In this document: piece after piece, positions 35,657 to 46,210 of the stretch
Position numbering within the stretch: the stretch's first letter is position 1
Layout of the letters: each line of letters begins with the position of its first letter
Source: Apoda limacodes
Lineage: Eukaryota > Arthropoda > Insecta > Lepidoptera > Limacodidae
Length of the DNA stretch: 64,000 bases
NCBI GenBank assembly: GCA_946406115.1
Contig: OX291544.1
Location: 27,359,521 to 27,423,520 of the forward strand
Reading direction: 5' to 3'
Notes under the pieces: model-generated
Seen by the model: the letters and a program-made list of their open reading frames with translations, nothing else
Told to the model about the DNA's origin: nothing
The model's database searches: none
Translations under genes and position numbers: made by a program

Positions 35657-37531
35657 ATGTTGAAGTGCGTAGCCACGTTTAACATAAGGCACGATCTTCT
35701 AAGTGAAGTCCGTGACGAGATCCGAGCCGCCAAAACCACAACCGCGATAGCCTTTGCGGAAAGGATTTTCTGTAGGCATTTTACCAAATTAGAGGCCGCC
35801 TACACGGACCTGATTTGTAATCTCGGGGATACCGACCTCGGCATCTACCGTACCCGGTTTTCAAACATGCATAGTTTCATGTTAGATATGGAGATAAGGA
35901 ATGCGATGCATTCAAATGAAGTTGTCCTGAAACCCACCGACCAAATTACGGTTTCCGTCGAACCTGTCCGTCCTACCGACCCATCTCCGCTATCGCCGAC
36001 CGAGACTCGTCCTCCGCGAGACCACGTGCATATCGCGCATATACCGTTGTCCGACGATAAACCGAAGACAACCGATCCCGTCAGTCTTACTGTACCCGTA
36101 TCCGATCGTCCGTCTGTCACGCGATCCGCCCGTCAGTCCGATCGTCCGTCCGTCACGCCGATCCGTCACCCGTCAGATTTGTACCGCCCGTCAGCAGCAC
36201 GAATGCAACCAAGACACGGTTGCAACTTTTGCAACTCAACGTTGCACACATTACGTGGGTGCAACCAGTACTCCGATTTAAATCCCGCTCGACACCCCGA
36301 TCTAGTCCGACAAGCCGCACCGAGCTGTACTTACACAGCATACCGAACCGTTCCGTCCGCAGTACGCTCGCAACAAACGAGCTGTTGCAACCATTGCGAC
36401 TCCGCGTTGCACATGCCCCCCGGCTCCAAGCAATTAGCTATGACTATGAGTACCACGCAACGCCCCTCGTGGGCTCCGATAGCCGAAATTTATAGATGGT
36501 GTTCTTCAAAACACCGAACTCGCCAAACTCACCGCAGTTTAATTATATCGCAGTACCCGTCTGCGTGGAGGTCCCACACCAAAAATAGGTCTGATCCGCG
36601 AGCTAGCACTCATCACCACATACATCACCGCGTACATCACAGCGTACGTCACCGCGTACGTCACCGCGCACGTCACACGAAGGACGTGTCACATTCACGC
36701 CTCAGCCCATCGACCGTGAGAGGGAGAGGACCCGTCACCGCAAACGGAACCGCGTACGTACTCAGATTTATTCACAACGTTGAATCAAAACATGAACACC
36801 GTGTTCGTTTAAAATACCTAACTGTGGCTGAAACACGCGCCGCTAAACATTTTTTTGTTAAATTTGTACAATCTACCGCCTTTGTTTCCGAGATACCACT
36901 TATACAAAAGGGTAAAGCCGTCCGCACATCGTTACAAAAACTCGATTTATTTATCGATACCGGTAACATTATCCGCGTAGGAGGTCGCCTCAAACAATCA
37001 CTTGTTTTGTCTTATGATATCCGACACCCGATGCTTTTACCTAAGGAGCACCGGTTTACATACGTACTCATCGAACACTATCACAGACAACACTGTCATG
37101 CCGCACCTAATGCTTTAATTGCTGTCCTAAGACATGAATTTTGGATCACTTCGACTTGGATTATACGACGTCAAGTGTCTAGAGTATTGCATCGTTGTGT
37201 CACATGCCACCGCTTTAGTACTATTTCACAGCCACCGCTAATGAGCGATTTGCCTATTGATTGCGTGCAAGTATCACGTGTCTTTGCTGGTACCGCGACC
37301 GACTTTGCAGGTCCCTACCTTGTAAAGTCAAACTTACTCCGCTCCGCTTACTCCGCTCCGCTCGCTCCGCTACGGCATATTTATGTGTTTTTTGTTTGTC
37401 TTGCCATTAAGGCAGTGCATTTGGAGGCCGTCGCAAGCCTATCCGTAGACGCTTTTATTGCCGCTTTCACCCGCTTTGTAAGTCGCCGTGGACTACCCGC
37501 TTTAATGCGTTCCGATCGAGGAACTAAATAA
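35657..37531 (+). CDS. BEL/Pao Gag-integrase fusion frame (protease, RT, RNase H missing)
   Basis: 624 codons from an ATG after TTTTTAAAA. Residues 1-360 are Gag-like: a helical N-terminal part, a Pro/Ser/Thr-rich linker and two zinc knuckles. The first is intact (C189-x2-C192-x4-H197-x4-C202); the second ends in Ser instead of Cys (C244, C247, H252, S257). Residues 319-340 are a His/Arg run. From about 365 the sequence is Pao-type integrase: RFIHN, LTVAE, VGGRL (441-445), an HHCC zinc domain (HYHRQHCH at 474-481, CVTC at 514-517) and the start of the catalytic core with D549 (TDFAGPY) and D620 (SDRG). The frame stops at 37529-37531. The next ~110 codons (37533-37866) continue integrase in another frame (NVQWKFNPPEP) but diverge before the third catalytic acid. 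Integrase is therefore inactive; a Gag-like particle protein could still be made. Confidence 0.85.
   Translation: MLKCVATFNIRHDLLSEVRDEIRAAKTTTAIAFAERIFCRHFTKLEAAYTDLICNLGDTDLGIYRTRFSNMHSFMLDMEIRNAMHSNEVVLKPTDQITVSVEPVRPTDPSPLSPTETRPPRDHVHIAHIPLSDDKPKTTDPVSLTVPVSDRPSVTRSARQSDRPSVTPIRHPSDLYRPSAARMQPRHGCNFCNSTLHTLRGCNQYSDLNPARHPDLVRQAAPSCTYTAYRTVPSAVRSQQTSCCNHCDSALHMPPGSKQLAMTMSTTQRPSWAPIAEIYRWCSSKHRTRQTHRSLIISQYPSAWRSHTKNRSDPRASTHHHIHHRVHHSVRHRVRHRARHTKDVSHSRLSPSTVRGRGPVTANGTAYVLRFIHNVESKHEHRVRLKYLTVAETRAAKHFFVKFVQSTAFVSEIPLIQKGKAVRTSLQKLDLFIDTGNIIRVGGRLKQSLVLSYDIRHPMLLPKEHRFTYVLIEHYHRQHCHAAPNALIAVLRHEFWITSTWIIRRQVSRVLHRCVTCHRFSTISQPPLMSDLPIDCVQVSRVFAGTATDFAGPYLVKSNLLRSAYSAPLAPLRHIYVFFVCLAIKAVHLEAVASLSVDAFIAAFTRFVSRRGLPALMRSDRGTK
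36611..36678 (+). repeat. In-frame CATCACCGCGTA microsatellite
   Basis: Units of about 12 bp (CGTACGTCACCG and variants) inside the fusion frame encode the His/Arg-rich run (residues 319-340) at the Gag-integrase junction. Confidence 0.8.
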
Positions 37532-39354
37532 CGCTAATAAATATTTAACCGAAGTTAATAAGTTCTTACTGGACAATGAAGCCGTGCTTTATGACGAGTT
37601 CCGTAAACGTAACGTCCAGTGGAAGTTTAATCCGCCTGAGCCGATACGAAAACCTCTGCTTGTCCCGTTATCAAAGCCTTCAGCAAATAACTCAAGCCTG
37701 CTGGCACCGATGGCTAATCCCGAACAGCAACCTAAACTAAACCGCTTCACCCCGCGCCGCTCAATCACCGCTCCATTTACATTTTTTGTTTTATTTACTT
37801 TAGGTATAAGTCACAATTTAGTTTTGATTAAGTTTTTGATTTTCATTATCTTTTATCAAGTTATGTAGTTGTAAGCCGCGTTTTTTAACCGCTCGCATGC
37901 ATTGCTCATGTCTCTCCGTCTTTACAGATAATATTTAAAATCTTTTATTATTTTTTACTGTCTAATAAGTTTTTATTATTTTTTTTGTTTAATATTTGAT
38001 GCATATAAACATCAAACTATCTAGTTATACTCCGCGATCTCAACCGCCCGCATAAACCGTTAATTAACATGTGAAACCCCCGACTTTGCCGCTTTGATAT
38101 TAAAACCTTCCGATTAAGTTTTTACTTCATTTTTTGATTTGATTTATAACATCAATCAACCGTACCGATTACGTACTCAAATCCGTAAACAAAATTGTGA
38201 ACTAATTGTACATACATATTACTTTACCGATATAAAAACAAACACCCGTCTAACTACCAACTATATGTAGTTATACGGTAACCGTTTCTCACACATTCCA
38301 AGTTGTAGGAATGCGTTGAAGCAGACATATATTTTAGTCCTATCTATTGTAGTGTACCTACTTATAACTTCGCACCGCGTAACTTATATGTTTGTTTAGG
38401 TACACATCACACCGAAACGGATAACTTATTTTTAAACTCTGTCCGTATTTGCAACTGTTTTTTTGTGTACACCGATAAGTACCTACAATATATTACATAG
38501 ATAAGTACTTACTTACACTAACTAGGTATTAGCGTGACCGCACTTACTCCGTCGATTATTTTATTTGTAAAACTAAAACTTTGTTATTACAACCGTCCGT
38601 CCTAATGCTCCGTGTACGAAACACAAGGACCAGTTTACTTGGTTGTTTTATTTGTGTTCGAAATTAGTTTCCGAAACGTCTTGACATTAGAACGTAAAAT
38701 TAATACGTATAAGTTCGAATATCCGTCTTCGAACATTTTTATTTTCCTACCTGTAAGTTACCTACTTACAATTTGCTTCCGTACGCACCGCGCGCCGTCG
38801 AAGTTACCCGTAGCACACGAAGTTGGTATCCCGTGTTCAAGCTACAGAATTAGCTTAGGTTATTTTAATAAACCTTTTTCTATTTTATTTATTATTCGTT
38901 ACGTATAGTAGGTAATCCGCCGATAGTTCATATTTAATTTAAGCCGCTGTCGAGTCCGTACTTACAATAAGTTTTATTTAAGTAAACATTGCACTTGACA
39001 ATGTATGTACCAGCCGTAGGGTTCCGTAAACATATAGTGCAATTTAAAGCACATACCGCTCCTTCGATAAAAGTTTCTTATCACCGCGACCTTTGTTGAG
39101 ATGCTAGCCGCCTCTTCAACTCCATATTCGGGTTGTGCGTCTGTTCTTGGAGATCAGACATGTCTTGCTCTGTTTGATAAACCCTTTGTGTTTGGTTTAT
39201 CAACGTTTATATAAAATTAAGGCGTCTAAACAAGGCTACCGCTTCAACATTTGTAAACAAATTTTTTGTGTGTATTTAATTGACCCTCCGAAGGATCCAC
39301 TGTTTATTCCCGATCAAACCATAGTTTTGATCCCTTTCCGGCCGCCGCGAGTTA
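37532..39354 (+). other. 3' part of BEL/Pao element
   Basis: A frameshifted integrase piece at 37533-37640 (EVNKFLLDNEAVLYDEFRKR) is followed by a different-looking tail (37641-37866) and then about 1.5 kb of AT-rich, non-coding sequence up to the 3' LTR. In complete elements this space would hold the integrase C-terminus; an env-like gene is not seen. Confidence 0.65.
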
Positions 39355-39893
39355 TGTTCGCTAAAATTCGCCCCTCGAATTTGCTCGCATATATTTTCTT
39401 ATTATAAATAAATAAATTCCCTATACCCGACTACCGACCGTACGTTATTTATAACTGACATAATTCTACGGGACCCAATGTACAAGACTACGTGACCATA
39501 CCGACACCGACACCTACGATGGAAAGGTACCCAAGGCCGCCAGCGCCTTGCAAGCCGCCCGCTGCATCGACAGACAGTTGTACCAAGCTAGCCGTCACGA
39601 ACGCACCGCGCGCACTGAAGCGCCCCCCGCCCCGCTTGCCGAAGACGCACCGCGACACCGCGTGTGTTATTATAATACAGACCATATAAAATTATAGAAG
39701 AACCATAGCCGAATAAATACCGATACCGCAATACGATGTACTATTTACTTGTGTGTTAGCTCCAGCATCAAGACCTATCTCCGAAACAGAACCGACACAT
39801 CCAACCGCCATCCGCTACAGCAACCGCTGCACCTCTCTCTCCGCATCCTATCTGCGCGCATTTGAATTGAATTGACGCCCGATTCGGCGCACA
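39355..39893 (+). repeat. 3' LTR of BEL/Pao element
   Basis: Same as the 5' LTR with offset 4936. It ends GGCGCACA followed by the target duplication GTTTT. Confidence 0.93.
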
Positions 39894-40534
39894 GTTTTAA
39901 TAATTAAGTTACAAAAATGTATTTAATTATAATTAGTCTATAAATTAAAGATGTTATTATTGATTTTAGCCTAAAATTATGGATTTCTGAGTTAGTGTTA
40001 GTTAGGAGTTCTTGTTTCGTATTTTGTGAACATCTGATTTATTATAATATAGTAGCTAGCTTCTATCTACATAAACGTAAAAGTACCGGTACAAAATTTA
40101 GCTTAAATGTCACAATATGACTACAATATTAACATCTAAAAGCTGGGACATACTTTGTTGTTTAATTCTTTTTATTTTGGGAATTTTGTATTACAATTCA
40201 GACAATTTTATGAAAAAAAATTCGTTGTAACTTCAAACACACGTAAACCAAATAAGCCAGTGTTCTGCTGCTAACTTTTGGTTACTCATTCTCATCGCAC
40301 AATCCGCCGCTATCTTCCGTTAGTTACGTCTGCTTCAGTCAGGCGATAGCAGCGAGTGAGTAAACACGCGTTTTAATGCAGATAGAGCAATATCGACAAC
40401 ATTGACAACATTGATACACTTAGGGGATTTTACTTTAATTAGCAGCGACATGTTCCGTTAGTAAACATAGGAGCTATTTCTACAAACCCTATCTCAGCCA
40501 ATTATGGTCTGATCAATTAGAAGATTTTATAGTA

Positions 40535-40645
40535 CGCGCCATGTAAGTTGAACTAATTTGGCAGCCGTCTGCGCAGGTACAGTACGAACAAATATACTAA
40601 TGAACCAAAAATGTATTACTGCGCAGGTTCAACTTACGTGGCGCG
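40535..40645. repeat. Hairpin element, 111 bp
   Basis: CGCGCCATGTAAGTTGAAC (40535-40553) is inverted at 40627-40645 (GTTCAACTTACGTGGCGCG). CTGCGCAGGT also occurs in both halves. No coding. Confidence 0.7.
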
Positions 40646-41145
40646 ATTTATACCAGGCTATGCGAAATTGAATTTTAAGTCGAACGGTATAAGAAAATCA
40701 ATTTTGCTCAAAATGTCAGATAGGAGGTATTAGTACATCGCCGTCGATTTGAGTCATCGGTATTCAACCTTTTGCTAGCTACAAACCTTTCATAAAATAA
40801 ATCATAATTTCTCAGCTAATGTATAAAATTACTGAACTTGTATATTTAAACGCGCCATTCTAATTTAAAGATGCATTTTGCTTTAGGTAGTAAGTTTATT
40901 GAGAATTGTTTACTTATGTAAATCTTTGCGCTAAAACTTGAATAAAAACATTGCGTTACAAAAATGTTAAGGCATAAATATTGGTATCGACACACATTAA
41001 ATGAATTTCGAGAAAAATCTATCGAATATAACAAAACATACAGGAAAATCATAAAAAAGGGTAATTCCGGTGATAAATGTATATGTACTGAAACAGAAAA
41101 TAATGGGTTCCAACATTACGTTACGTTACATATTAAAGCCCGATA

Positions 41146-41203
41146 CACACGGAGCTATAAGCTTTGCTATAATTTATATCAACACATATTATAGCTCCGT
41201 GTG
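41146..41203. repeat. Short perfect-stem inverted repeat
   Basis: CACACGGAGCTATAA (41146-41160) and TTATAGCTCCGTGTG (41189-41203) are perfect inverses around a 28-nt spacer. Probably the ends of a tiny MITE or a collapsed one. Confidence 0.65.
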
Positions 41204-42406
41204 TCCTCTTTAGGCACATTTGCATTGAAAAAAATGACGTGTAAAATGGTGCGAGATGACCACAAATGTGTCCCTGCGGTTGTCTAATCGTGAGTAGGTA
41301 TTATATCCTAGCCACAACAGGCAAACCAGTAGCTGTGACGCGTTACAGTAGGGTTCTTTATGTTAGTCATTTTGTTTGTTCTGTGGCAAAAAGACGTATA
41401 CCATAATAGCGTCGTTTTCGTCACGTCAACCTATTTTTATAATATTTCACAATCCATGCTCTGTACTTTAAGGATCACTTAAGTGAGTAATGTACACGCA
41501 ATGACTTAGGTATCTTAGTATGTAAACTGTTGCAGATACTAGAAATTGTTTTTAACTGATTTTGTTGGAATGAAAAAAAAAGCTATATTTGACAATTTAT
41601 TTTGAAATCATGGTTAAGACACAAAATTAATGAATTTAGAAGAAGAGACGAAGAATTTATTAGAAGCTAAAGTTTGTGCTAATACTTAACTCACAAAATG
41701 CGAACCTAATCGCCTTTTCGGTTAAGTCGCTCGAAAAACTAACCGATCATCGGTCTAGTGTAAACGTTTTAATGTTTTAACATATATATAAGAAATCATT
41801 ACATGGTTTAAGTAGGTATATATTGTTCTGTTAGGGCGTTACGCGGCCGAAAATACGCGACGCATCTTCGGTCAGGTATGAACCAGCCCTAAGAAAATAA
41901 GTAGGTAATTTAAGAATTATATTACATTTTTAGAGATTCTAACGACATCCTACACGATAGGGCGTCGAAAACATAATTTTTCAATCTTATGTATAAAGAG
42001 ATGAGTACCCTTAACGTGAACAAAAAGTGCCAACTGGATCTTATACCTAAGCTTGCGCTGTCCGTCCGACTTTTAAAAGACTTTTGTTTTATATTCTAAA
42101 CCGCAATTTAAAAAAAAAATAATAAAAGAAACAAAAAGTGGCGACGTACCAGAAGCTTACTTTTTTAATTTTTTTTTGTTTATACTCAATATTAAAAATA
42201 TAGTTATAGAGTTGGTACAATATAAAGTAAAATAAATTTGAGACTATATTATGAAACAACGAGTCTGAAATTGTACAGCGTATTATTTACACGTTCCACG
42301 ATTTATATATTTACATTATAGCCATTGCCCGCGGCTCTGTCTGCGCTAAATTCAGTTATCAGCGTGGCGTTTTACGACAAATACTTGATTATAGCAACAA
42401 TATAAA

Positions 42407-42520
42407 TAAATAAATACTTTCATAGCAAAAAAGCAGTCAAAAGTTTAAACTCGAGCAAGGTCTTGAACCTGCATCCCTTACATTCCATGTAAGCGCTCTA
42501 CCATTGAGCTATCGAGGCAC
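42407..42520 (-). repeat. tRNA-like SINE head, copy 1
   Basis: On the minus strand, 42518-42450 folds nearly as a tRNA: GCCTCGA, TAGCTCAATGGTAGAGC (D arm), CTTACATGGAATGTAAG (five-pair anticodon stem, seven-base loop ATGGAAT, GGA in the anticodon position) and GCAGGTTCAAGACCTTGC (T arm with one extra T). The short variable region does not fit tRNA-Ser and the acceptor end is wrong, so I call it a SINE head, not a gene. A body (ACTTTTGACTGC...GCTATGAAAG) is shared with 42770-42875. Confidence 0.6.
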
Positions 42521-42769
42521 AAGTGTGGCTGATGAAAATCCCAACTACATTTTTGTTATGGAAATACGCTTGTTACAAACGTCACATACAACCTCTAGTG
42601 ACTTATAAATCCTAGAACATAAAAATCTTACGAACACACAAAATCTTCATAGAACTAAGAAATACAATATAAATATACATACATAGAAATAATCTTTATT
42701 CGTTTTTGACTCCCTGAAGGTTAGCCTTTGAAGAAAATACATTATACGTGCCATATCATCAGTATAAAT

Positions 42770-42880
42770 ACATAGCTACTTTCATAGCAAAGATGCAGTC
42801 AAAAGATTAACCTCGAGCCAGGACTTGAATGAAACCCTTACATTCCGTGTAAGCGCTCTACCATTACCATTGCTTTACTC
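42770..42880 (-). repeat. tRNA-like SINE head, copy 2 (degraded)
   Basis: The same order as 42407-42520 with more changes: CTCGAGCCAGGACTTGAAT, CTTACATTCCGTGTAAG and GCGCTCTACCATT, the same body TTCATAGCAAAGATGCAGTC. It runs into the 169-bp tandem array. Confidence 0.55.
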
Positions 42881-42882
42881 CA

Positions 42883-43352
42883 TCATTGATTATATCATAG
42901 TATATAGACTACGTGGAATTCGGTTATAGTTATTTTAGTTGGAACTTTTGAACTTTCTGGGATAAAAAGCCTTGTCCTTTTTCGTCTGTTTAGCTATCTC
43001 TCAAAATTTCAGCGTTACTCCATCATTAATCATAGCATGGAATTTTGGTATAGCAAGCTATAACTATAGTATATAGACTACGTGGAATTCGGTTATAGTT
43101 ATTTCAGTTGGAACTTTTGAACTTTCTGGGATAAAAAGCCTTGTCCTTTTTCGTCTGTTTAGCTATCTCTCAAAATTTCAGCGTTACTCCATCATTAATC
43201 ATAGCATGGAATTTTGGTATAGCAAGCTATAACTATAGTATATAGACTACGTGGAATTCGGTTATAGTTATTTCAGTTGGAACTTTTGAACTTTCTGGGA
43301 TAAAAAGCCTTGTCCTTTTTCGTCTGTTTAACTATCTCTCAAAATTTCAGCT
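42883..43352 (+). repeat. 169-bp tandem repeat, about 2.8 copies
   Basis: ACGTGGAATTCGG begins at 42911, 43080 and 43249, exactly 169 bp apart. The units are almost identical over AACTTTCTGGGATAAAAAGC, CTTGTCCTTTTTCGTCTG and CAAAATTTCAGCGTTACTCC, so amplification is recent. The unit resembles the 3' part of a dispersed repeat also seen singly at 55790-55950. Confidence 0.9.
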
Positions 43353-44029
43353 CATTCGGATGCTCCGGTGTGGCTGGATTGAGTAATAAACGTATACTTA
43401 TTCCTTGCGGGAACTCTTGAATTTTCCGGGTTCAAAAATATCCTTGTCCTATTCCAGGACGTAATCAATATGTGTGCTAAGTTTCATTCCGATCTGACCA
43501 GTACGTCTTGAAGCGTGATTGACTAAAAAACATCCTAACTTTCGCATTTATAATATTAGTTGGATTCACTAAAATTTAGCTCCGATCAGACGGTTTGATT
43601 TATCTTTGTACTTTTTTGGACGTCTTAATTGCTTGTTCTCGGCGGTGTTACGCGCATGGTTTAACTCTTCCTGCACGAGTAAGCGGTAGAATACCTATTG
43701 AAATTTTCTTCCCGTACCTACCTATTTGATTACCATTTTACAAAAATATGTCTATATAAATTAAGTAAGTATACATATGCCGAATTTTGTGGTTTGATTT
43801 ATGAAAATAGCCGGATTCCCATTAACAGTACCTTTCTTTATTTTGACCTTTAGGAAATATTTTCTCGAAAACGGTACCCGAAACACAAAAGGACAAATGC
43901 TGGATTTTCATACAAAATTTTACTCCCTTTGGGTTGGAAATGAATATCACAGAATCCTTCTTTAGTGAATGCCTTAAATTTTCTTCTAGCCTTAAGAGTT
44001 TTGACTGGGCGGTGACGCCAGTCAGTCAG

Positions 44030-45325
44030 GAAATGGAAGACTGCGAATGTGCACCCGGTGCCCAAAATTATAGGCCTATCGGTATTACGTCGCTTCTCTC
44101 CAAGGTGATGGAGCGTGTGGTCAACACAAACTTCTAAGATACCTAGTAAAACACGACCTGGTCAGCGACCGTCATTAGCGCTTTCGCGACGGTCGCTTGA
44201 CTATTGACCTTCTAGTGTAGATGCACCGATGGGCACTAGTCATTAAGAGTCAGGGGGAGGCATTGGCATGTAGCCTGGACATAGCAAAGGCGTTCGATCG
44301 GGTCTTGCACCGTAGTCTTCTATCGAAGTTGCAATTTTACGGAGTGCCCGAGGGTTTGGGCAAATGTGTGGCTAGTTTTTTAACCGGCAGACGCATACGA
44401 GCCGTTGACGGTAGTTGCTTTGATAGCATGACCATTAATGCTGGTGTCCCGGAAGGCTTTGTGCTGTCTTCTATGCTCTTTCTACTGCATATCAATGACA
44501 TGTTGGACATCAACAACATACATTGCTATGCAGATGACAGTACTAGAGACGCTTATTAAAAGGCCGTCCTAACATCCCTCGTTCGTCATCGTCATCATCG
44601 AGACCACAACCCTACAAAGATACAAAGTCTGCGCGTTCACCGCTAAGAAACCCCATTCACTGTGGTCCCACAATTCCAGAACCCTCCCCTCTCCATCTCC
44701 AAGAACATTGGGATCCTTGGTGTCGACATCTCCAGCGATGTTCATTTCCGAGATCATTTGCAAGACAAGGTGAAGCTGGCGTCCAAAAAACTCGGTGTGC
44801 TCAACAGAACAAAGCAGTGCTCGGGGCAAAGGTTGCTGCTTTACAACTCGCAAGATTGGCCCCATATGGAGTACTGCTGCCATCTTTGGGCGGGTGCACC
44901 CGGAACCAGCTTGGCCTTTTTGACTCGGTTCAACGACGAGCTGTGAGAATTGTTGACGATCCCAAACTCTCTTGCCGACTCTAGCCCTTGAGTCTGAGAA
45001 GAGAATTTGCCTCACTGTGTGTGTTCTACTGCTTGTACAATGGGATGTGTTCTGAGGAATTGTTTGAAATCATGCCCAAGGCTACTCTCTACCATCGCAC
45101 CGCTCACACTTTAGAACCAAAATGGATACGCGTACGCTTGGGTTGATGAGCTCCCTGCCAAGGTTTTCTCTAAGGACTACAGTATAGGGTTCTCCAAGAA
45201 AGAAGTTATTAGATTTTCGAAGGGTCGGAAACGGGTAAGTGATACCCGATAGGCTACAGTGACCTCTTAACATCAGGCGGGCCGTTAGCTTGTTTGCCAC
45301 CTTAGTGGTATAAAAAAAAAAAAAA
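44030..45325 (+). pseudogene. LINE family J2, truncated copy with degraded RT
   Basis: Begins at WKTANVHPVP, loses about 20 nt, then NYRPIGITSLLSKVMERVV, ALACSLDIAKAFDRVLH, AGVPEGFVLSSMLF (PQG box mutated to PEG), CYADDST (ADD box kept), and the C-terminal region. Ends with GCTTGTTTGCCACCTTAGTG and an A-tail at 45312-45325. Many frameshifts. Confidence 0.88.
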
Positions 45326-45959
45326 CTCTTGCACGTCAGCTAGTTAGTAACACCATATAGTTTTAACTAAAATTACTAATTGTTAATTGTTGACAAGTGT
45401 TAAATATCTGGATTATTTTCGGTAGAGTGCTAAATAATTTAATTTACATTGTATTGTTTCTTTACAATTCTGGAACCCGTAGCGCGATCGCAACTCACGT
45501 CTGGCATATTTTTATTATCTATTGTTATACGTTACAATGTAATTTAAAGCGAACCCGCTGTCTTCTTCCACTTGGATCCACCGTCATGACGTTTCACATA
45601 TGGAGACGTTGCTTTAAGCATGTTTCTTGTGACTTGAATCATGCCTCCATAATTTTTTACTTTGTTATTTGTTTATTAAAGTGTCAGGATATAAGCTGTA
45701 ATAACACATATTCTGTACAAATTTAAGCAGTCTACTTATTACTGATAGCACCACTTCGGTACGGAACCCTAACAAAAACAATATCAAATCTAAAGTAATG
45801 TAAGAAGCGTGTGTTTATTTTTACAGCTTTATTTATAGAATTTCCATTATATCTTGCAATAGTTACGGAACAAAGGAGTGACCTTAGCGTGCCCCTCAAA
45901 GAATCGTATTTTAGAAACTATTCTGTTACGAATTTTAGTTTACTTATAATTTAGCAGTA

Positions 45960-46210
45960 TAATTTCCATTAGCTTTTGCCAGCGGCTCTGCCCGGCTTTA
46001 TTTGGCTATCGGCATGGTGATCCTACGATCACTTCTTGATTGCAAGGTAATTTGCTATATTAAGATGGGGCATAAAGCCAGACCAATTTTGCATACAACG
46101 CGGAATATGATCGTAGTATGGGCGAAAGCATTAAATATTGATAACTCGAAAATTATTATTTTTATTGAAAATTTCTTAATAACAGCCCTGCCCTAGGTTT
46201 TGTATCAACC
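45960..46210. repeat. Degenerate retroelement-type repeat
   Basis: CATTAGCTTTTGCCAGCGGC, TCTGCCCGGC, GGCATGGTGATCCTACGATC: the same 3'-end-like phrases as at 33053 and 55205. No coding sequence. Confidence 0.45.

Larger units (their letters stand above)
34419..39893 (+). mobile_element. BEL/Pao LTR retrotransposon, internally deleted
   Basis: Two 539-bp LTRs (34419-34957, 39355-39893), TGTTCG... start, 5-bp target duplication GTTTT (34414-34418 and 39894-39898), primer-binding site TGGAGGTCCCAC (34962-34973), a repeat-rich leader, and one long frame (35657-37531) joining Gag to the integrase. Protease, reverse transcriptase and RNase H are absent. By eye the LTRs differ only at the penultimate base, so insertion is recent. 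Since it lacks enzymes it must have been mobilised by a complete relative. The plus strand is strikingly C-rich and G-poor (ACC, CCG, CGTAC words). Confidence 0.88.
34341..40747. repeat. TIR element split by the BEL/Pao insertion
   Basis: 34341-34374 (TCGACGGCGATGTACTAATA, TCTCCTATCTGACA) is inverted at 40714-40747 with 33 of 34 positions equal. Between them lies the whole BEL/Pao element with its target duplication. Taking that out leaves about 930 bp, a normal size for a non-autonomous TIR element. The interior right part (39899-40713) is non-coding and carries a smaller hairpin (40535-40645). Confidence 0.65.

Noticed and set aside
42450..42518. A functional tRNA gene
   Set aside because: Broken T arm and acceptor, a variable region unsuited to the anticodon, and a SINE-like body shared with a second copy.
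42883..43352. A CRISPR-like array
   Set aside because: Units of 169 bp are contiguous without spacers, and the genome is animal.
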